Positions 37,096 to 45,279 of a stretch of 64,000 nt of DNA are shown piece after piece. The first letter of the stretch is position 1. Each line of letters starts with the position of its first letter. Under the pieces are notes generated by a model. That model did no database searches and had not been told where the DNA came from. It worked only from the letters and a program-made list of their open reading frames with translations. Both the position numbers and the translations under genes were made by a program. The DNA is from Dehalogenimonas sp. THU2 (GTDB lineage: Bacteria; Chloroflexota; Dehalococcoidia; Dehalococcoidales; Dehalococcoidaceae): the NCBI RefSeq assembly GCF_039749495.1, contig NZ_JBDLLU010000006.1, forward strand, positions 49,739-113,738, written 5' to 3'.

Positions 37096-37329
37096 ATGAT
37101 CAAAGAAACGGATACGGTTACGCGGATATGCTATTGCGGACAGGCAGTTACGGTCGATTCCGATGCCCGTTTCACCTATTCCACTTGCGCTCGTTGCCCA
37201 CGGTGCGGCGCCGAAGCCTTTGTCACCCGATACGAACGGTTTGGTACGTCGCTCAACCAGTTGGTCTTCAAGTGCAGTTCATGTTTCGACCAGTTCGAAG
37301 CGGGCATCGACAACATTTCACTGATGTAA
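37096..37329 (+). CDS. Small zinc-ribbon-like protein
   Basis: About 77 residues with paired cysteines: CYCGQ near residue 12, CARCPRCG near residue 32 and CSSCFDQFE near residue 60. This pattern suggests one or two zinc ribbons. An upstream GTG at 37090 is an alternative start two codons earlier. It stands between DUF427 and the phosphoribosyltransferase gene. No family name is certain. Confidence 0.6.
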   Translation: MIKETDTVTRICYCGQAVTVDSDARFTYSTCARCPRCGAEAFVTRYERFGTSLNQLVFKCSSCFDQFEAGIDNISLM

Positions 37330-37434
37330 TGGAAGTGCTAGTCTCGGGGATAACATCGTTACGCCCTGGTCTGAGTTCCTCGGTGAATTCCAACTCCCCG
37401 TATTTGCATTTGTATGTTTTCTTAGGAGTAACAG

Positions 37435-38139
37435 ATGGGTAACATCCGAATAATCAGCCACAGCCCCAAGGCCTTTACCGACCGTATTGAGGCGGGAAGA
37501 CTGCTTGCTGCGGAACTAATCTCTTATGCCGGTCGGAAAGCAGTGGTGCTTGGCGTACCCCGCGGCGGTATGGCCGTGGCCAGGGAGATCGCCCGGCGTC
37601 TCGATGCCGACTTGGATATCGTCCTGTCTCGCAAGTTGCGCAGCCCGGGCCAGCCGGAGCTGGCCTTCGGCGCCATATCCGAGGACGGCCAGGTCTCGCT
37701 CAACCGGAACGTCGTGCAAATGCTCGGCATCAGCGACGACTATATCGAACGGGAAAAATCTTTCCAGATGGCGGAGATCAGCCGCCGTAACCGGCTGTTC
37801 CGTGAGGTCAGGCCCAAGGTGCCGCTGGCCGGGCTGACCGTCATCATTACTGATGACGGTGTGGCCACTGGCGCCACTTTCAAAGTCGCGCTGGCCGCCG
37901 CCCGCCATGAGTCACCAGCCCGTCTTGTTGCCGCCGTGCCGGTAGGACCGGAAGACACCATTTCCGAGATGGCGGCCATCGCCGACGAGATACTCTGCCT
38001 CCGCAGCCCGGCCGGTTTCGGCGCCGTAGGCCAATTCTATGAAAGCTTCGACCAGCTTGAGGATGAGGATGTATTGGCCATCCTTCGTGAAGAGAGCCAG
38101 CGTTCACCAAATCAGGCCACTGCAGGCCAATCCGCCTGA
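37435..38139 (+). CDS. Phosphoribosyltransferase family protein
   Basis: A 234-residue type I PRTase-like protein. It opens with a helix and AVVLGVPRGGMAVAREIARRL, then a SRKLRSPGQPELAFGAISEDG segment, and the PRPP loop VIITDDGVATGAT near residue 138. Family members often occur fused or next to alpha/beta hydrolases; one lies about 1.5 kb downstream here. The acceptor substrate is unknown, and a purine-salvage role cannot be claimed from sequence. TTAGGAGTAACAG precedes the ATG and an intrinsic terminator follows the stop. Confidence 0.88.
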   Translation: MGNIRIISHSPKAFTDRIEAGRLLAAELISYAGRKAVVLGVPRGGMAVAREIARRLDADLDIVLSRKLRSPGQPELAFGAISEDGQVSLNRNVVQMLGISDDYIEREKSFQMAEISRRNRLFREVRPKVPLAGLTVIITDDGVATGATFKVALAAARHESPARLVAAVPVGPEDTISEMAAIADEILCLRSPAGFGAVGQFYESFDQLEDEDVLAILREESQRSPNQATAGQSA

Positions 38140-38178
38140 AAAACCGACCGAATCACTGAGAATTTGATAAAAGCGCAA

Positions 38179-38209
38179 GGGGCAGGATGATCATCCTGCC
38201 CCGGTTTTT
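38179..38209 (+). terminator. Intrinsic terminator after phosphoribosyltransferase
   Basis: GGGGCAGGATGATCATCCTGCCCC (24-nt perfect palindrome, 38179-38202) followed by GGTTTTT. The symmetry gives a strong stem in RNA, closing the phosphoribosyltransferase transcript. Confidence 0.85.
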
Positions 38210-38338
38210 GATACCTGGGTTGCCACCTCTCAATCGCCACATTTCAACATTTTTCTGAGTTTAAATATACTCAAGGTAAAAACGACCCTCACCCGTCTCC
38301 TCATCCCACTGATCATTCAATTTCCCGGGATTGTAAGA

Positions 38339-38512
38339 TCAGCGGCGACCGCGGCGGTGTAACTGTTCAGCCCTTGCCTGTTCCATGGTCAACACTTTTC
38401 CCGGATAACCCACATATCCACACTGGAAACACTGGGCGTAAGTCCCATACTCATCGCTGTCCTCGAACAGATCCCCTTTTCCACACCTCGGGCAACTCTT
38501 GAAGTGGTACAT
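38339..38512 (-). CDS. 57-residue zinc-ribbon protein
   Basis: Minus-strand reading of 57 residues, MYHFKSCPRCGKGDLFEDSD..., with CPRC near residue 7 and CFQCGY near residue 28, i.e. two CX2C pairs spaced as in a zinc ribbon, and a basic tail ending LHRRGRR. GGGGACC lies upstream. It follows another tiny gene by 23 nt on the same strand. The pattern of paired cysteines and intact frame argues for a real gene. Confidence 0.65.
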   Translation of the reverse strand: MYHFKSCPRCGKGDLFEDSDEYGTYAQCFQCGYVGYPGKVLTMEQARAEQLHRRGRR

Positions 38513-38535
38513 AGCCTGGTCCCCTTTCTTAAATT

Positions 38536-38682
38536 CTATCGGTTAACCCGGGGAAAATTGAGGTCTTCCCTTACCGGTTCTACTTGCTGACTTTGCTGGT
38601 CATGATCGAATTCACCGCCGATCTTCCATGCCCCAACGATGCCCGCCCCCAGCAGCAAACCCATGCTTATCACCAGTTCCAT
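38536..38682 (-). CDS. 48-residue putative membrane-anchored peptide
   Basis: Minus-strand reading of 48 residues: a hydrophobic segment (MELVISMGLLLGAGIVGAW) followed by a polar, Gln/Glu-rich tail. GAGG lies 8 nt upstream of the ATG. The gene is 23 nt before the zinc-ribbon gene, so they probably form a two-gene unit. No family is recognised; function unknown. Confidence 0.5.
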   Translation of the reverse strand: MELVISMGLLLGAGIVGAWKIGGEFDHDQQSQQVEPVREDLNFPRVNR

Positions 38683-38812
38683 TTTTAATACCTCGCGACC
38701 GGATATTTTCCGATGTGCTTATTGAACCTTAAAATAATCTGTTAGGAAATACGTAAAACTACCTAGTATTGGCGAAAAATGCCCTGAATTTTGATCGAAT
38801 CACTATTCTTGG

Positions 38813-38840
38813 TTGACATAGCGTTGTTAAGAAATAAATT
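38813..38840 (+). promoter_or_regulatory. Candidate promoter of the response regulator
   Basis: TTGACA (38813-38818), 16 nt, TAAATT (38835-38840), about 100 nt before the regulator's ATG. A second AT-rich TATAAT lies nearer (about 38880) but without a convincing -35. Confidence 0.4.
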
Positions 38841-38936
38841 TCAAAGAAATCTGTTCTGGCGGCTGGAAGTAATTTGAGTTATAATTTCTAATATGCTGTC
38901 GGGAATTGATTTACCCCACAACTCAGGAGGCGCACC

Positions 38937-39629
38937 ATGACCGTGACAATCTTTCTGGCGGATGATCACAGCGTGGTACGCAGCGGCATAAGGGCTGTGC
39001 TTGAAGGTCAGAACGATTTCGAGGTGATCGGAGAGAGCAGCGACGGGCTGGAATCGGTGCAATTGGTGGAAAAACTCCATCCGGACGTGCTTATCGTTGA
39101 TTTGATGCTTCATGGGATATCCGGCATCGAAGTTTGCCGTCAAGTAGTCAAGCGATCGAATCGGACGTGCGTTATCCTTCTGTCGATGTACGGAAACGAA
39201 ACCTACGTCCAGGGAGCCCTGCGTGCTGGCGCCAAAGGGTATCTTCTCAAAGAATCCACCGTCGATGAATTGGTCGCCGCTGTCCGGGATGTCATGACCG
39301 GCCGCCACTATCTTTCGTCGGCATTATCGCAGCGGGCTATCGAATCGTATATCAAGCAAACCGAAAACGACGCTGTCGTCGACCCGTACGAACAGTTATC
39401 CACCCGGGAACGGGAAGTCCTGCACATGGTGGTCCGGGGACATACCGGCGCTGACATTGCTAAACGCCTGTTCATCAGCCCTCGTACTGTTGAAGCCCAC
39501 CGGGCGAACCTGATGCGTAAGCTCAATCTCAAGAACCACAGCCAGTTGCTCCGTTACGCCCTGCAGAAAGGCTTCGTGCCGCCGGAACCGGAAACCCTCA
39601 ACGAAGCAGCCGCTCCCGACACGGAATAA
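38937..39629 (+). CDS. NarL/LuxR-type response regulator, no adjacent kinase
   Basis: A 230-residue two-domain regulator. The receiver domain has FLADDHSVVRSGIRAVLEG, the phospho-acceptor Asp in VLIVDLMLHGISG, and the conserved Lys in GYLLKESTVDELV. A LuxR-type helix-turn-helix follows (STREREVLHMVVRGHTGADIAKRL, then ISPRTVEAHRANLMRKL). AGGAGG precedes the ATG. No histidine kinase gene lies on either side, so the partner and targets are unknown. Confidence 0.93.
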   Translation: MTVTIFLADDHSVVRSGIRAVLEGQNDFEVIGESSDGLESVQLVEKLHPDVLIVDLMLHGISGIEVCRQVVKRSNRTCVILLSMYGNETYVQGALRAGAKGYLLKESTVDELVAAVRDVMTGRHYLSSALSQRAIESYIKQTENDAVVDPYEQLSTREREVLHMVVRGHTGADIAKRLFISPRTVEAHRANLMRKLNLKNHSQLLRYALQKGFVPPEPETLNEAAAPDTE

Positions 39630-39674
39630 TTCTCCTGGCAAGTCAGTGTCGATACGGCTTGATGGCGTGGTCTA

Positions 39675-40337
39675 TTAACCGGGATTAGCGGTCAGGTACT
39701 TAACGAACCATTTTCCCGCCAGCCGCTGTACTTCATCCAGCTTGCCGGGCTCTTCGAAGAGATGGGTGGCTCCCGGCACGATGGCGAGTTCTTTCTCGAC
39801 GTGTAGCTGCTCCATGGCGATCTCGTTGAGCCGGATGACCTCTGTATCGTCACCGCCCACGATCAGCAGCGTCGGCGCCGCCATCTTGCCGAGATATTCC
39901 GCCGCCAGGTCGGGACGCCCGCCCCGGGACACCACCGCCGCCACCCTTTCCGGTCGTTGCGCCGCGGCCACCAGCGCCGCGGCGGCTCCGGTGGAAGCTC
40001 CGAAATATCCGAGTGATAATCCCCGTGTTTCGGTGCGGGTACCCAGCCAGTCGGTAACACTAACCAAACGTTCCCCCAGAAACGGGATATTGAACCGTAA
40101 TTCCGCTGTAATATTATCTATGGATTCTTCGCTTGAAGTGAGAAGATCGAAAAGCAAAGTTCCCAGCCGCGCTTGCCGGAGTCCGGCCGCCACCCGCCGG
40201 TTGCGGGTGCTCAGTCGGCTCGAACCGCTGCCGTGAGCAAACACCACCAATCCGGTAGCCCCTTCCGGCAAGCAAAGATCTCCGGACAATCGTGTCTCAC
40301 CGACCGGGATCGTTACAGGACATTCACCACCGTTCAT
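39675..40337 (-). CDS. Dienelactone-hydrolase-like alpha/beta hydrolase
   Basis: A 220-residue alpha/beta hydrolase. It shows VVFAHGSGSSRLSTRNR for the oxyanion region, the nucleophile elbow GYFGASTGAAAALVAAA near residue 115, a late acid in IVGGDDTEVI and the catalytic His in VPGATHLFEEPGK. Members of this set often pair with phosphoribosyltransferase proteins such as the one upstream. The substrate is unknown. It converges with the response-regulator gene. Confidence 0.85.
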   Translation of the reverse strand: MNGGECPVTIPVGETRLSGDLCLPEGATGLVVFAHGSGSSRLSTRNRRVAAGLRQARLGTLLFDLLTSSEESIDNITAELRFNIPFLGERLVSVTDWLGTRTETRGLSLGYFGASTGAAAALVAAAQRPERVAAVVSRGGRPDLAAEYLGKMAAPTLLIVGGDDTEVIRLNEIAMEQLHVEKELAIVPGATHLFEEPGKLDEVQRLAGKWFVKYLTANPG

Positions 40338-40497
40338 CTCTGACTCCTGCGAAAGACTAATATCACCTTTATTGTATTCCTTGATCCGCCAATTCCATAG
40401 TGAACAACGAGGAGGGAATCGTCACAGTATCTTACACTCGCTTTCATGAACGAGCGAAACCTCTGGCAATCTCCTTACGGCAATACGCGCGCTATTT

Positions 40498-40506
40498 TGC
40501 TATAAT
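40498..40506 (+). promoter_or_regulatory. Extended -10 promoter of EamA transporter gene
   Basis: TGCTATAAT is a TG-n-TATAAT extended -10 element about 30 nt upstream of the transporter start; no good -35 is visible, as is common for extended -10 promoters. AAAGGTG precedes the start. Confidence 0.5.
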
Positions 40507-40535
40507 CCCCTTTTATTAATTTTCAAAGGTGTTTG

Positions 40536-41501
40536 ATGACATTACCTTCAAAATGGAAAACGTCCTCCCGGCTGGCTACCGCCGCATTGCTGGTGGTAGC
40601 CGCGGTTTGGGGATCGACTTTCGTCGTAGTCCAGGAAGCCGTGTCCCGAATGCCGGTCCTGGATTTCTTAGCCGTACGCTTCGCCGTGGCAGCGTTTGTT
40701 ATGATCGCTATACGTCCGCACTGCTTCCGAGGTATGACCCGGCTGGGCTTCGCACGTTCGACGGGCCTGGGTTTAACTCTCGGTCTGGCATATATCGCCC
40801 AAACATTCGGACTGCAGCAGACCTCAGCTGCCATTTCCGGTTTCATCACCGGCATGTTCGTGGTGTTCACGCCGTTATTGTCGGCAGTCATTCTGCGCCG
40901 TAAAATCGGTACCAATGTCTGGATAGCGGTCGCTCTGGCTACTGCCGGTTTAGCGCTGTTGAGTCTGTACGGTTGGTCCGTCGGCGGAGGCGAGATTCTG
41001 ACACTCCTCTGCGCTCTGCTGTTCGCTCTTCACATCATCGGCCTTGGCGAATGGGCCGGCAAACATGATGTCTATGGCCTGGCGGTGATTCAGATCGGCT
41101 TCGTGGCCGTGATATCCTTCGCCGCCGGCCTGCCCGACGGCCTGACGCTGCCGCCTGATGCCGCCACCTGGGCAGCTGTCGGCTTGACGGCTGTCTTCGC
41201 CACCGCCGCCGCCTTCCTAATTCAGACATGGGCGCAGTCCCTCATGTCACCGGCGCGCACCGCGATCATTATCACCATGGAACCGGTCTTCGCCGGTGTT
41301 TTCGCCGTTCTTTTCGCCGGTGAGCACCTGACGATGCGCGTTATCGCGGGCGCCGCTTTGGTGCTGGCGGCAATGCTGCTAGTGGAACTCAAACAGGCGG
41401 CCTCACCGGTCGGATATCGCACCGGAGCCGTCGAACCGGTTGAAATCGCACCTGATCCGGTGGCTATCACCGCCGATTTCGAGTCTATCGAATCGGCATA
41501 A
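40536..41501 (+). CDS. EamA/DMT-family membrane transporter
   Basis: A membrane protein of about 321 residues with ten hydrophobic segments in two five-helix halves, as in the drug/metabolite transporter superfamily. The first EamA half has AAVWGSTFVVVQEAVSRMPVLDFLAVRFA, the second GLTAVFATAAAFLIQTWAQ and TAIIITMEPVFAGVFAVLFAGE. A soluble tail of about 40 residues follows. The transported metabolite cannot be told. ATG at 40536 is preferred to TTG one codon earlier. Confidence 0.9.
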   Translation: MTLPSKWKTSSRLATAALLVVAAVWGSTFVVVQEAVSRMPVLDFLAVRFAVAAFVMIAIRPHCFRGMTRLGFARSTGLGLTLGLAYIAQTFGLQQTSAAISGFITGMFVVFTPLLSAVILRRKIGTNVWIAVALATAGLALLSLYGWSVGGGEILTLLCALLFALHIIGLGEWAGKHDVYGLAVIQIGFVAVISFAAGLPDGLTLPPDAATWAAVGLTAVFATAAAFLIQTWAQSLMSPARTAIIITMEPVFAGVFAVLFAGEHLTMRVIAGAALVLAAMLLVELKQAASPVGYRTGAVEPVEIAPDPVAITADFESIESA

Positions 41502-41581
41502 TTGGACCGTACCAATCTCGTCCGACGCCGGTTTACACCAGAACTTCAGTCCAATAGATGTGTGTATTCCTTGACGGCGTT

Positions 41582-41609
41582 TTGAGTCTGGAAAAAACCG
41601 TCCTATAAT
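41582..41609 (+). promoter_or_regulatory. Promoter of DUF2769 gene
   Basis: TTGAGT (41582-41587), 16 nt, TATAAT (41604-41609), followed by GGAGG and the ATG at 41637. A good sigma70 match giving a short leader. Confidence 0.6.
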
Positions 41610-41636
41610 CAAGTTAAACAATGATGGAGGTACATG

Positions 41637-41942
41637 ATGAGTGACCAAAGAGTCCCGTTCACGGTAGAAAACGTAAAAAAGTGCGTCTGCGGCAAATGTC
41701 CGGTCCAAGCCGGTAGCCAGTGTTCCAAGGGTAAAATGGGCGATATCCAGAATGCGCTGGCGCAAAACCCTTTGCAGGCTGATGCCATACCGGGTCTTTA
41801 CTGCGCTACAGGAAAAGCCGCGTGTGGTGACCTCGATATGTCCAAGATGTGCATGTGCGGAGCCTGCCCCATTTGGGAGGAGTTCTCACTGCCGACCACC
41901 ACGCCCATGGGGTACTATTGCCGCGATGGCAAAGCAAAGTAA
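41637..41942 (+). CDS. DUF2769 family cysteine-rich protein
   Basis: A protein of about 101 residues with repeated Cys pairs: CVCGKCPVQ near residue 16, CSKGKM, GLYCATGKAAC and CMCGACPIWEE, then YYCRDGKAK. The two similar halves suggest an internal duplication of a metal-binding unit. The family is frequent in anaerobes and archaea; its function is unknown. It has its own promoter and terminator, so it is a single-gene unit. Confidence 0.85.
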   Translation: MSDQRVPFTVENVKKCVCGKCPVQAGSQCSKGKMGDIQNALAQNPLQADAIPGLYCATGKAACGDLDMSKMCMCGACPIWEEFSLPTTTPMGYYCRDGKAK

Positions 41943-41985
41943 AATAGACAGCGGAAATCCCGCCATTTCCTATAACTACATCAAT

Positions 41986-42020
41986 CCGGGCCGACTTGCA
42001 GTCGGCCCGGTATTCTTTTT
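41986..42020 (+). terminator. Intrinsic terminator after DUF2769
   Basis: CCGGGCCGACT (41986-41996) and AGTCGGCCCGG (42000-42010) pair perfectly around a 3-nt loop, then TATTCTTTTT. It ends the DUF2769 transcript and lies just beyond the convergent cyclase gene. Confidence 0.85.
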
Positions 42021-42048
42021 GGACGATTGCGCCTATCAGATGTGACGT

Positions 42049-42705
42049 TCACTTTCTCCCGGGCAACCGCCGGAGGACCGCACGCGCCGGAGCGCCGTCA
42101 CCGCCCCCGATCTTCAATGGCAGACAAGCCAACTGGTACCGACCGGCGCTTACCCCGGACAGGTCAAGCCCTTCGATTATCCAGATTCCGGCTCCAAGTA
42201 AGGTGCGATGTACTTCACCGCCATCCTTATGGTATCCGCCCACCGACAGGTAATCCACCCCGACGGCAGAGATATCTCTTTCTGCGAGGTAACTCGCCGC
42301 TTCTACGGTTATGTAAACAAAGTCTTTGTTAAACTCGGTTCTTTCTTTCCACAATGCCGAGTTGTGCGTCTTGAAGAGGATTCTCTCTCCCTTCCGCAAA
42401 CGGTGGCGGACGAGTTCCTCTGGCTTGATCGATTCCATGTCATCGATCTCTACAACCCTTGCCGGTCCCAGCAATACGCCCGGATCTAATTCATCCACTG
42501 CCGCCGCTCCTTTCAGAAAGTGTGCCGGCGCGTCCACATGAGTGCCGGAGTGTGACCCCATCGTCAACTGAGACAGTGTATGGCTGTCGCCTTTCGCTAG
42601 ATCCTGAACGCGCTCGATGCGTACCGGAGGATCTCCCGGCCAGTGAACCATACCGTCGCACAGCGTTACCGAGATATCTATCCATTGATCAAAATATGTG
42701 CTCAC
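42049..42705 (-). CDS. Cyclase/kynurenine-formamidase-like metal hydrolase
   Basis: A putative cyclase-family protein of about 218 residues. It has the metal-ligand signature GSHSGTHVDAPAHFL (HXGTHXDXPXH) near residue 55, DGMVHWPGDPP before it, and late AVGVDYLSVGG with TLLGAGIWIIEGL. This fold hydrolyses N-formylkynurenine or related amides in other bacteria; no tryptophan-degradation genes are near, so the substrate is open. GTG at 42705 follows GGGGGATG at ideal spacing; the TTG at 42720 is the alternative. Confidence 0.85.
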   Translation of the reverse strand: MSTYFDQWIDISVTLCDGMVHWPGDPPVRIERVQDLAKGDSHTLSQLTMGSHSGTHVDAPAHFLKGAAAVDELDPGVLLGPARVVEIDDMESIKPEELVRHRLRKGERILFKTHNSALWKERTEFNKDFVYITVEAASYLAERDISAVGVDYLSVGGYHKDGGEVHRTLLGAGIWIIEGLDLSGVSAGRYQLACLPLKIGGGDGAPARAVLRRLPGRK

Positions 42706-42831
42706 GCCGGCATCCCCCAATAATTACTATCTCCATAAAATATAACAAATTACTGACGAAAGCTATATTCCGGCCTCTCAAATCAGATTTCGTCATGATT
42801 TTGGGACTTGCGGTAATTCAGGCTATCATTT

Positions 42832-42860
42832 TTGCTCCGAATTACGGGCAGTGTTATAAT
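42832..42860 (+). promoter_or_regulatory. Promoter giving a leaderless transcript
   Basis: TTGCTC (42832-42837), 17 nt, TATAAT (42855-42860) with TG one base before it (extended -10). The ATG at 42869 starts only 9 nt after the box, i.e. at or within two bases of the expected transcription start. Confidence 0.65.
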
Positions 42861-42868
42861 CCGCCCGC

Positions 42869-43357
42869 ATGACCATGGGATATTTCATCTCAGTTATCGG
42901 CGCCTCACGCGCCTCCGCCGCCGAACTCAAGGTCGCGGAGGCCGTCGGCCGTGAAGTGGCGCTGGCTGGCGCTACGGTCGTCTGCGGCGGTCTGGGAGGT
43001 ATCATGGAAGCCGCCTGTCGCGGCGCGGTGGAAGCCGGCGGCATGACCATCGGCATCCTGCCCGGTGAACACCGGGAGACCGCCAACCCATACGTGCGGA
43101 TCCCCATCGTAACCGGTCTGGGTTATGCCCGAAATTCCGTGGTGGCTAAAACCGGCCAGGCGGTGATCGCCATCGGTGGCAGTTACGGAACCCTGTCGGA
43201 AATCGCCTACGCACGGCAGGCCGGCATCCCCGTTATCGGATTAGGTAGTTGGAGTATTTCCCGGAATGGGACCACGGATACTTCGATAATCTGCGCTGAA
43301 ACCCCGTCAACCGCCGTTAAACTGGCTTTGTCTAAGATCTCCGAAGTCCTCGAATAA
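42869..43357 (+). CDS. TIGR00725-type Rossmann protein (LOG-like)
   Basis: A 162-residue protein of the TIGR00725 branch of the lysine-decarboxylase/LOG-like fold. It has ISVIGASRASAAELK, VCGGLGGIMEAACRGAVEAGG with the nucleotide-binding GGLGG.M motif, GILPGEHRETANPYV, and IAIGGSYGTLSEIAYA, in place of the PGGxGTxxE of LOG enzymes. The missing Pro and changed spacing mean a phosphoribohydrolase role should not be assumed. No ribosome site; the message looks leaderless. It is followed 26 nt later by eno. Confidence 0.85.
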   Translation: MTMGYFISVIGASRASAAELKVAEAVGREVALAGATVVCGGLGGIMEAACRGAVEAGGMTIGILPGEHRETANPYVRIPIVTGLGYARNSVVAKTGQAVIAIGGSYGTLSEIAYARQAGIPVIGLGSWSISRNGTTDTSIICAETPSTAVKLALSKISEVLE

Positions 43358-43383
43358 GTCATAAATTAGTGAGGTAGTTTTCG

Positions 43384-44664
43384 ATGCTGACAATCAAGAA
43401 CGTTATCGGCCATGAAATTCTGGATTCCCGCGGCAACCCCACCGTTGCCGCCACCGTGACGTTATCGGACGGGGTTACCGGTTGGGCGGCGGTACCGTCA
43501 GGCGCCAGCACCGGCACTCATGAAGCAGTAGAACTGCGTGATAACGACCCCAAACGCTATCATGGTAAAGGTGTCCTTAGGGCGGTATACAACATCCATA
43601 AAGAGTTGGCCCCGATGCTCCTCGATTGGCCGGCCAACGATCAGAGATTCATTGATCACACCTTGATAACGCTCGACGGAACGGAAAACAGAAGCCGCCT
43701 GGGAGCTAACGCTATCCTGGCTGTGTCGCTGGCATCAGCGCGGGCGACCGCCAATTCCAAAGGGATATCATTATTTCGTCATTTGAACGGGATCGGCGGC
43801 TACACCCTGCCGGTTCCTCTTCTGAACATTTTGAACGGCGGCCGCCACGCCGCCAATTCCACCGATTTTCAGGAGTTCATGATCGCCCCGGTAGGCGCGT
43901 CGACCTTTTCAGATGCCCTGAGCATGGGTACCGAGATTTACCAATCGCTCAAAGCCATACTCAAGAAACAGGGGTATAGCACCAATGTCGGCGACGAAGG
44001 CGGCTTCGCCCCATCGCTCAAATCCAACGCCGAGGCGGTCGAGATCATCATCAAGGCCATCGAGAAAGCCGGCTACGCGCCGGGCAAGGACTGTTTCATC
44101 GCCCTGGACTCCGCGGCTTCGGAACTCTACCGTGACGGTAAATACGCCTTGGAGCGAGAAGGTAAAACGCTTTCTTCCGCCGAGCTTATCGAGTTTTACG
44201 CCAAATGGGTGACGGACTACCCCATTATCAGCATCGAGGACGCCCTGTTCGAGGATGATTGGGAAGGCTGGAACCTTCTGAATCAGAGGATCGGCGCCAA
44301 GGTGCAATTGGTCGGCGACGATCTTTATGTCACCAACCTCAAGCGCCTGGAGCGCGGTATAAAAGAGCAGTCTTCGAATTCGATCCTCATTAAGCTCAAT
44401 CAGATCGGCACACTCACCGAGACCATCGCCGCCATTGAGATGGCTCATAAGAGCGGTTGGACGGCTATCGCCAGCCACCGCTCCGGCGAGACCGAGGACA
44501 CCACTATCGCCGACCTGTCGGTCGCCCTCGCTACCGGACAGATCAAGACCGGGGCTCCCTGTCGAGGGGAACGCACTTGCAAATACAACCGACTGCTGGC
44601 CATCGAGGAAGAACTGGGAACCGAGGCGCGATACGCGGGAAGAGCAGCCTTCAATGGACGATAA
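43384..44664 (+). CDS. eno: Enolase
   Basis: Interconverts 2-phosphoglycerate and phosphoenolpyruvate. The 426-residue protein carries [17 protein letters not shown] at the start, [14 protein letters not shown], the [12 protein letters not shown] loop with catalytic Glu, [22 protein letters not shown] and the late [17 protein letters not shown] signature. It follows GAGGT at good spacing and is likely co-transcribed with the upstream TIGR00725-type gene. Confidence 0.97.
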   Translation: MLTIKNVIGHEILDSRGNPTVAATVTLSDGVTGWAAVPSGASTGTHEAVELRDNDPKRYHGKGVLRAVYNIHKELAPMLLDWPANDQRFIDHTLITLDGTENRSRLGANAILAVSLASARATANSKGISLFRHLNGIGGYTLPVPLLNILNGGRHAANSTDFQEFMIAPVGASTFSDALSMGTEIYQSLKAILKKQGYSTNVGDEGGFAPSLKSNAEAVEIIIKAIEKAGYAPGKDCFIALDSAASELYRDGKYALEREGKTLSSAELIEFYAKWVTDYPIISIEDALFEDDWEGWNLLNQRIGAKVQLVGDDLYVTNLKRLERGIKEQSSNSILIKLNQIGTLTETIAAIEMAHKSGWTAIASHRSGETEDTTIADLSVALATGQIKTGAPCRGERTCKYNRLLAIEEELGTEARYAGRAAFNGR

Positions 44665-44770
44665 TGTTCCGGAATATTCACGAACAAATCCAACCGTTAG
44701 TACGGTCTCGGAACGATCATCGTGGTGGCGGGGACGTTGCGGACTATCGAAGACGGTTTCCGCCGCTCGT

Positions 44771-45238
44771 TCAACGTGCCGTTAGATCCAGTCGATATAC
44801 CTGCCACGCTTCCAGGTGTCGCGCTCCCATTTTCTTATAAAACTGGTGAGCTGGCGTATTCCAATCCAACGCGGTCCACTCCATCATACCGCATCCCCGC
44901 AGTTCCGCCTCCCCGATTATCGCTTGAAACAGCGCTTTGCCAACTCCCCGCCCCCGATACTCCGGGAGAACGATAATGTCTTCGAGGTACAATTTCGGCA
45001 TAGCATTGAAGCTGCCCCAGGTCTCGTAGACGATGGCGCAACCTGCTGCTTTCCCATCATCCTCCACCAGGAAGGTTTCAAACCGCGGCCGCTCCCGCTG
45101 CATTTCGGCGACGCACCGCTCCCGGGCCGCAGCGTCCGGCGGCTCTAGTTTTTCGAATTCAGCCAGGGCGGTGATGAGATCGATGACAGCCCCAGCATCT
45201 TTGGCGGCAGCACGGCGGACTACTATTTTTTCATTCAT
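44771..45238 (-). CDS. GNAT N-acetyltransferase
   Basis: A 155-residue GCN5-related acetyltransferase. It shows YLEDIIVLPEYRGRGVGKALFQAI with the acetyl-CoA pyrophosphate loop RGRGVG, and the late WNTPAHQFYKKMGAR typical of diamine acetyltransferase-like members. The N-terminal half (AVIDLITALAEFEKL) fits the spermidine-acetyltransferase-like group. Substrate unknown. It lies 41 nt downstream of the ABC exporter gene and may share its transcript. Confidence 0.9.
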   Translation of the reverse strand: MNEKIVVRRAAAKDAGAVIDLITALAEFEKLEPPDAAARERCVAEMQRERPRFETFLVEDDGKAAGCAIVYETWGSFNAMPKLYLEDIIVLPEYRGRGVGKALFQAIIGEAELRGCGMMEWTALDWNTPAHQFYKKMGARHLEAWQVYRLDLTAR

Positions 45239-45279
45239 ATATTAAGTCTTAAAGTAACCAGTCCCGGGCGCGGGTGGTC

